Source: Niallia taxi
Lineage (GTDB): Bacteria; Bacillota; Bacilli; Bacillales; Cytobacillaceae
Direction: 5' to 3'
Length of the DNA: 64,000 nucleotides
Assembly: GCF_004005475.1 (NCBI RefSeq)
Contig: NZ_RZTZ01000011.1
Coordinates: 62,001-126,000 of the forward strand
Shown here: positions 60,417-64,000 of the stretch, piece by piece
Layout of the letters: each line of letters starts with the position of its first letter
Position numbering within the stretch: the first letter of the stretch is position 1
Position numbers and translations under genes: made by a program
The notes under the pieces: model-generated
What the model saw: the letters and a program-made list of their open reading frames with translations, nothing else
Databases searched by the model: none
Told to the model about the DNA's origin: nothing

Positions 60417-61199
60417 TTAATAAGGGTTAAATACCTGTACAACCTTTGCAGCAATGTTTGCACCTGATTGTAAGCATTCCTGAATGCTTTTTCCGTTAAC
60501 AAGACCATGTATATATCCTGCGATAAACGAATCACCGGCGCCAACTGTGTTTACAACAGGAACACGGACAATATCCGCTTCGTAGAAACGGTTGCCATTA
60601 TAAGCAATGCTGCCCTTTTCCCCTAATGTAACAATAACCGTCCTTGGGCCAAGCTGATGCGCATCTTTCATGTATGCTTCGATATAAGAGTCTTTTTGAT
60701 GATAGGAGAAAAAGGCATAATCGACATTTGGCAAAATTGACTTAACCTCTTCATTTTCAAGCTTCACCGAAAAATCATAAACAATTCGCACACCTGTTTG
60801 TTTTATTAGTGGAAGCTGATGATTTACTTTGCCCCAAAAGGATGTGTGCACGAGATCATGTTCAGCTATGAATTCCATATCACTCTGATTTAGCTTAAAG
60901 TTTTCAAGCACACCTTCAAAATACTTTGTATGAATTCTTTCTGTGCCTTTTAAAGCCATCTTCGTGATAGCTGTATTTCCTTGTTTTTGCTGAAAAAAGG
61001 AGAGGTTGATGGTATGTTTTTTCAAAAAGCTAAGCATTTGCTCTCCATAATCATCATCACCTGTCACACTGACAAGGGAAACTGGCACAGCCAATCTGCT
61101 TAAATGAACAGCAACATTGACAGAATTACCAGTCGGACAGCTGATGCCAAGCTCTTCATAATCATCGATACAGTTATCACCAACAGTTACGACCCGCAT
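60417..61199 (-). CDS. frlD: FrlD-like kinase, PfkB family (copy 2)
   Basis: 260 residues. MRVVTVGDNCIDDYEELGISCPTGNSVNVAVHLSRL at the N-terminus and NTVGAGDSFIAGY near the C-terminus (catalytic Asp). By eye it is closer to E. coli FrlD than copy 1 (shared phrases VGDNC, GNxVNVAV, HTSFWG against HAAIWG). Start ATG 61199 with AGGAGGG; the frame is open to 61268. A second kinase in the same locus suggests a second substrate or a second import route. Confidence 0.83.
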   Translation of the reverse strand: MRVVTVGDNCIDDYEELGISCPTGNSVNVAVHLSRLAVPVSLVSVTGDDDYGEQMLSFLKKHTINLSFFQQKQGNTAITKMALKGTERIHTKYFEGVLENFKLNQSDMEFIAEHDLVHTSFWGKVNHQLPLIKQTGVRIVYDFSVKLENEEVKSILPNVDYAFFSYHQKDSYIEAYMKDAHQLGPRTVIVTLGEKGSIAYNGNRFYEADIVRVPVVNTVGAGDSFIAGYIHGLVNGKSIQECLQSGANIAAKVVQVFNPY

Positions 61200-61209
61200 T
61201 ATCTCCCTC

Positions 61210-61641
61210 CTATTCTCCGAGAATATGGACAACAAATTCCCGAAGCAGTGGTCCGTCCATTTCCACAAAATAGATGGTTTGCCGTGAGCCTATCACCATT
61301 TCCCCGTCATGGAGCGGAAAAAAAGTATCTTTCCCAATTAGAGCAGATCTTAAGTGGGAATAGCCATTAACCGCCATTTGTCCATCTGAGTGCAGGAATC
61401 GTGCATGATGATAATCATTTACTCGTGGTGCAAGGCGCTCCAGCATCTCAAGCAGGTCCTTTTCTATATCAGGCAACCCTTCATTAACGGTAATGCCACT
61501 AGTTGTATGCTTTGTCATAATATGAACAGTGCCAATAGTTAATCCTGCTGTGGCAACTGCTTCCTTCACGGTATCTGTAATATTAATGATTTCCAGATCA
61601 TGTTTTGTTTGCAAGGAAATTGTTTTTACAACTGATTTCAT
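61210..61641 (-). CDS. YjbQ-family protein (UPF0047)
   Basis: 143 residues. Family landmarks HIMTKHTTSGITVNEGLPDIEKDLL, DYHHARF, LHSDGQMAVNGYSHLRSALIG and IYFVEMDGPLLREFVVHI are all present, including the conserved His residues. Members complement thiamine-phosphate synthase mutants weakly; the true reaction is unknown. It is embedded in the frl unit and overlaps the amidohydrolase gene by four bases, so it is co-translated with it. Its presence here is unexplained. Confidence 0.85.
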   Translation of the reverse strand: MKSVVKTISLQTKHDLEIINITDTVKEAVATAGLTIGTVHIMTKHTTSGITVNEGLPDIEKDLLEMLERLAPRVNDYHHARFLHSDGQMAVNGYSHLRSALIGKDTFFPLHDGEMVIGSRQTIYFVEMDGPLLREFVVHILGE

Positions 61642-62507
61642 CCCTCATACCCCCGATCCAGATCCAGTAATACAGCCGCATTATCATGAAAAATATTCGC
61701 TTCAAGCTTAGGATTTAACTGCAAATCCTGTACAGCCCAAACAAGCCTTTTAGGATCAACTCTTGGTGAATTAGAACCAAAAACAATCTGCTTGGCAAGG
61801 CTTCGCTTTATATTGTTAAGACCAATCTTCTGCTCAAGCACCTGTCTAACAGAGTCAGATGGAGTACCGCTGAAAAGGATAGATGTATCAAAATAAACAT
61901 TTTTGTATTTAACTCCTAGCATAAAGGCTTCAGATACCCATGGCCACGCAAATTGAGCAATGATTACCTTTAAGGCTGGAAAATCTTGAATGACTTTTTC
62001 AAGCATTAGCGGGTGTGCCAATGCTGCTTGACCTATTGGTGATAAGCTCATACCACAGTGAAAAAAGATCGGTATGTCTAGTTCACAGCAAAGCTGATAG
62101 ATTGGATAAGCATAATCTTTGTTGTTTATATCAAATTGTTGTAGGGAAGGATCTAATTTCAGTCCTTTTAGTCCATATTCTTTGATTGATTTTTCAAGCT
62201 CCACTAATGCATTAGGATTCTTTGGGTCGACGGAAGCGAAACCAATAAAGCGAGAGTTTTTTTCCACTAACCAGGAAATTTGTTCATTTGTGACGAGCTT
62301 ACAGCCATGTGCAGTGGTGCAATCAATTGGCATTATAACCGCCTTTTCAATGCCGGCCGCATCAAGCTGATACATATGTGACGCCAGTGAGTGCGGTGAA
62401 CTGTAAACACCATAAACATCCTTAACGTATTTTTCCAGTGCTGGGTCTTGATCAACGATTTCCTTTATATGCAGCGGGTGCTGATGAATATCAATCAGAA
62501 TAATCAC
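61638..62507 (-). CDS. Metal-dependent amidohydrolase (amidohydrolase_2 type)
   Basis: 289 residues, TIM-barrel of the COG2159 type. The N-terminal metal motif is DIHQHPL (HxH). Later strands include GLKLDPSLQQFDI, DIPIFFHCGM (metal His) and KQIVFGSNSPRVDP, with the terminal Asp-type segment NIFHDNAAVLLDL. It may hydrolyse a lactone, amide or decarboxylate a related acid; the substrate is unknown. GTG start with AAAGGTAG. Overlaps the yjbQ gene. Linked to frlB by 61 bases holding a hairpin. Confidence 0.82.
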   Translation of the reverse strand: MIILIDIHQHPLHIKEIVDQDPALEKYVKDVYGVYSSPHSLASHMYQLDAAGIEKAVIMPIDCTTAHGCKLVTNEQISWLVEKNSRFIGFASVDPKNPNALVELEKSIKEYGLKGLKLDPSLQQFDINNKDYAYPIYQLCCELDIPIFFHCGMSLSPIGQAALAHPLMLEKVIQDFPALKVIIAQFAWPWVSEAFMLGVKYKNVYFDTSILFSGTPSDSVRQVLEQKIGLNNIKRSLAKQIVFGSNSPRVDPKRLVWAVQDLQLNPKLEANIFHDNAAVLLDLDRGYEG

Positions 62508-62530
62508 TACCTTTAATTAGAATGGTGTGC

Positions 62531-62555
62531 TAAAGGAGTATGTTAAGAATACTCC
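62531..62555 (-). terminator. Hairpin between frlB and the amidohydrolase gene
   Basis: AAGGAGTAT / ATACTCCTT stem, no T-run. Probably an mRNA stabiliser or weak attenuator rather than a full stop. Confidence 0.45.
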
Positions 62556-62568
62556 TTCTGCATTACTA

Positions 62569-63582
62569 TTAGTAAGCAAGTGTTCTGTAATATCTTCTCT
62601 TATCCAATGAATGACCGCGCTTATTCTCTAAATGAATACTCACACGTTGTAAAGCAGTTGCTAGGACGAGCGGTGCTAAATACTTTCTGAATTCCGTGCT
62701 AATACCCTCAAGAACATAGTCTTTTGTATCAAAAATCGTTAGCTTTTTCGTAAAGTCATTCGCAAAATTCTCGACACGATCCATTAATGGACGAGTCTCA
62801 TCCTCCGATTTTAAAAGGATCATACTCATATTTTCATCAACAATCTCGATTGTGCCATGGAAAAACTCTGCAGCATGTATCGCCTTTGTCGGAATCCATT
62901 GCATTTCCTCCAGCACACACATGGAATAAGCATATGTTCTGCCCCATGCAGTGCCAGAGCCGACAAGCATATGATACGTTTCATCCTTATATTTATTGGC
63001 AAATTCCTCTGCCTTTTTATCACTGTCTTGTTTTACTTGGACTAATTGATTTGGTATTGCTTCTAATTGGGAGATAAATCTTTCATAGTCTTGAAATTCG
63101 CCGTTGTTATGAATCAAGCGGAAAATAACGATATACATTTGCAGATTAATAGAATCTGCCGCAAAATCATTTTCAGCATAGTTAGCAATTGGATAGTCAA
63201 CGATATTCGCTAAAGCAGTTCCCATTTCACCAACTAAGCCAAGCGTTGTTGCTCCTCTTTGCTTACAGAATTCCGCTGCAGCAACTGTTTCTGCAGTTGT
63301 CCCAGATAACGATGACAAAATAACAAGCGAATCCTCGCCAAATTGCTTATGGTTTTGCAGCATAAACTCAGAAGCGATCTCCGCGTATGTTGGAATCGTC
63401 GAAATCGAATTTAGCATATACTCAAATGGATACATAATCGCAATCGAACCGCCAGAGCCAAGCAAAAAGATATTTTTAAATTTTTTCTTGGAGATTTCAT
63501 CGACCTTTGCTTCAATTTCTCCTCTTAATCCCACTGCCCCTAATGTGACTTTCAAGTAGTTTTCCTTATTAAATTTTAACAA
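62569..63582 (-). CDS. frlB: Fructosamine 6-phosphate deglycase FrlB, SIS family
   Basis: 337 residues with two SIS domains. NIFLLGSGGSIAIMYPFEYML, LVILSSLSGTTAETVAAAEFC and MLVGSGTAWGRTYAYSMCVLEEMQWI are SIS phosphosugar loops; the ending HSLDKRRYYRTLAY is the FrlB-type C-terminus (cf. RRYYRVVEY). Reaction: fructosamine 6-phosphate plus water gives glucose 6-phosphate and the free amine or amino acid. TTG start with AAGGAG nine bases upstream. First gene of the second frl unit, with three operators upstream. Confidence 0.88.
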   Translation of the reverse strand: MLKFNKENYLKVTLGAVGLRGEIEAKVDEISKKKFKNIFLLGSGGSIAIMYPFEYMLNSISTIPTYAEIASEFMLQNHKQFGEDSLVILSSLSGTTAETVAAAEFCKQRGATTLGLVGEMGTALANIVDYPIANYAENDFAADSINLQMYIVIFRLIHNNGEFQDYERFISQLEAIPNQLVQVKQDSDKKAEEFANKYKDETYHMLVGSGTAWGRTYAYSMCVLEEMQWIPTKAIHAAEFFHGTIEIVDENMSMILLKSEDETRPLMDRVENFANDFTKKLTIFDTKDYVLEGISTEFRKYLAPLVLATALQRVSIHLENKRGHSLDKRRYYRTLAY

Positions 63583-63612
63583 TGGTAATCACTCCTTATC
63601 AGATTGTCATCC

Positions 63613-63624
63613 TGGTATATACCA
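63613..63624. promoter_or_regulatory. GntR operator 31 bases before frlB
   Basis: TGGTATATACCA, a perfect palindrome between promoter region and frlB start. Confidence 0.75.
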
Positions 63625-63813
63625 GTATTTAGGAAAATAATTTTGTGTTGTTGCAGATGATAATGGTACGGGATAAATCTTCGGAACGTGCTTTGATGGC
63701 TGTAACGGAAGAAGGTAAAAACTCTTGTTGAAAAGTTTCGTAATGTGGTAATTTGTTCCTTGTGTAACAGTATTCCTTTAAGTAACAAATAGATGATGTT
63801 AATTCTTTACTGA

Positions 63814-63827
63814 TTGGTATATACCAA
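63814..63827. promoter_or_regulatory. GntR operator, distal site 1
   Basis: TTGGTATATACCAA, identical to the site at 57836. Confidence 0.75.
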
Positions 63828-63841
63828 AATAATTGTCAATA

Positions 63842-63853
63842 TGGTATATACCA
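63842..63853. promoter_or_regulatory. GntR operator, distal site 2
   Basis: TGGTATATACCA, 27 bases from the previous site centre to centre, so two dimers could bind near each other. Confidence 0.72.
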
Positions 63854-63929
63854 AGATTTACTTTGATATTAACACAGTCTATTATTTTGTACAATATTCT
63901 AAATTATATTTATTTTTCGACAAATCTTC

Positions 63930-64000
63930 TCAACTATTAAATATTCGATATAACCGCTCTACTGCTTCGACAACCTTGTCTTCCTTCACATTGGCAAAGC
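63930..64000 (-). CDS. C-terminal fragment, possibly PLP-dependent aminotransferase
   Basis: The minus strand encodes FANVKEDKVVEAVERL-YRIFNS and a TGA stop at 63930-63932. The ending resembles the last helix of class I aminotransferases or MocR-type regulators (FANVxExxxxEAVxRL). Only 22 codons are visible; the call is tentative. Confidence 0.4.
   Translation of the reverse strand, partial: FANVKEDKVVEAVERLYRIFNS

Larger units (their letters stand above)
63583..63929. other. frlB upstream regulatory region
   Basis: Contains the operators at 63613, 63814 and 63842 (listed separately). The rest is AT-rich, with no supported gene. Confidence 0.5.

Overview
The window looks like the chromosome of a low-GC, Gram-positive, endospore-forming member of the Bacillaceae. 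The evidence is an alpha/beta-type small acid-soluble spore protein, a YaaH/SleL-type cortex-lytic enzyme, strong AGGAGG ribosome binding sites with frequent TTG starts, CcpA-type cre sites and many intrinsic terminators. A Niallia/Bacillus circulans-like genus is a guess from general resemblance only. I saw no rRNA, tRNA, CRISPR array, intact insertion sequence or prophage.

Layout. 0-3.8 kb: the end of a sugar ABC importer plus a DUF1861 protein and a GH130 mannoside phosphorylase-like enzyme. 4-13.7 kb: mostly single genes, namely a DHFR-like reductase, an FMN reductase, a small kinase-like protein, a Fur-box-controlled siderophore-binding lipoprotein, an SASP, an Asp/Asn-rich protein, a zinc-ribbon PrsW protease, an alpha/beta hydrolase, a HAD phosphatase and an AraC regulator. 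14-17.1 kb: a wall-anchored PAP2 phosphatase with an NPHTG sorting signal, a Pho-box-like promoter and an adjacent class B sortase. 18-20.8 kb: a decayed GNAT gene, a GH1 enzyme and an RpiR regulator. 20.9-29.6 kb: GNAT, YjcQ-like, a 44-aa membrane miniprotein, methylmalonyl-CoA epimerase, a yxlEFG-like ABC unit with divergent regulator, a permease with divergent Lrp regulator, and an L,D-transpeptidase. 29.6-31.05 kb: an AT-rich gene desert with three palindromic repeats of identical geometry. 31-36.7 kb: RpiR regulator with divergent oxidoreductase, a second HAD phosphatase, an XerS-type recombinase and a YaaH-like spore enzyme. 36.8-41 kb: a GntR-bglP-GH1 beta-glucoside locus. 41.2-46.3 kb: pstS-pstC-pstA-pstB-pstB-phoU. 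46.6-47.6 kb: a Cre-like tyrosine recombinase with a perfect 13-7-13 inverted repeat in its leader. 47.7-53.4 kb: a second PTS unit with two tandem GH1 genes and a divergent RpiR regulator. 53.7-63.6 kb: a large fructosamine (frl) locus. The window ends in a minus-strand gene fragment.

How it works together. Four GH1 6-phospho-beta-glucosidases, two bglP-type permeases and several SIS- or UTRA-domain regulators point to plant beta-glucosides as food, under CcpA control. The 53.7-63.6 kb locus combines a polar amino-acid ABC importer with FrlB deglycase, two FrlD kinases and two FrlC epimerases, plus YjbQ, an amidohydrolase and YitT, which are not standard frl members. Four copies of a TGGTATATACCA palindrome tie its two transcription units to one GntR/UTRA repressor. 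Phosphate is covered by pst/phoU and by the wall-bound phosphatase.

Most worth checking are the enlarged frl locus, the NPHTG phosphatase-sortase pair, and the two recombination-site-like inverted repeat systems (desert repeats and recombinase leader).
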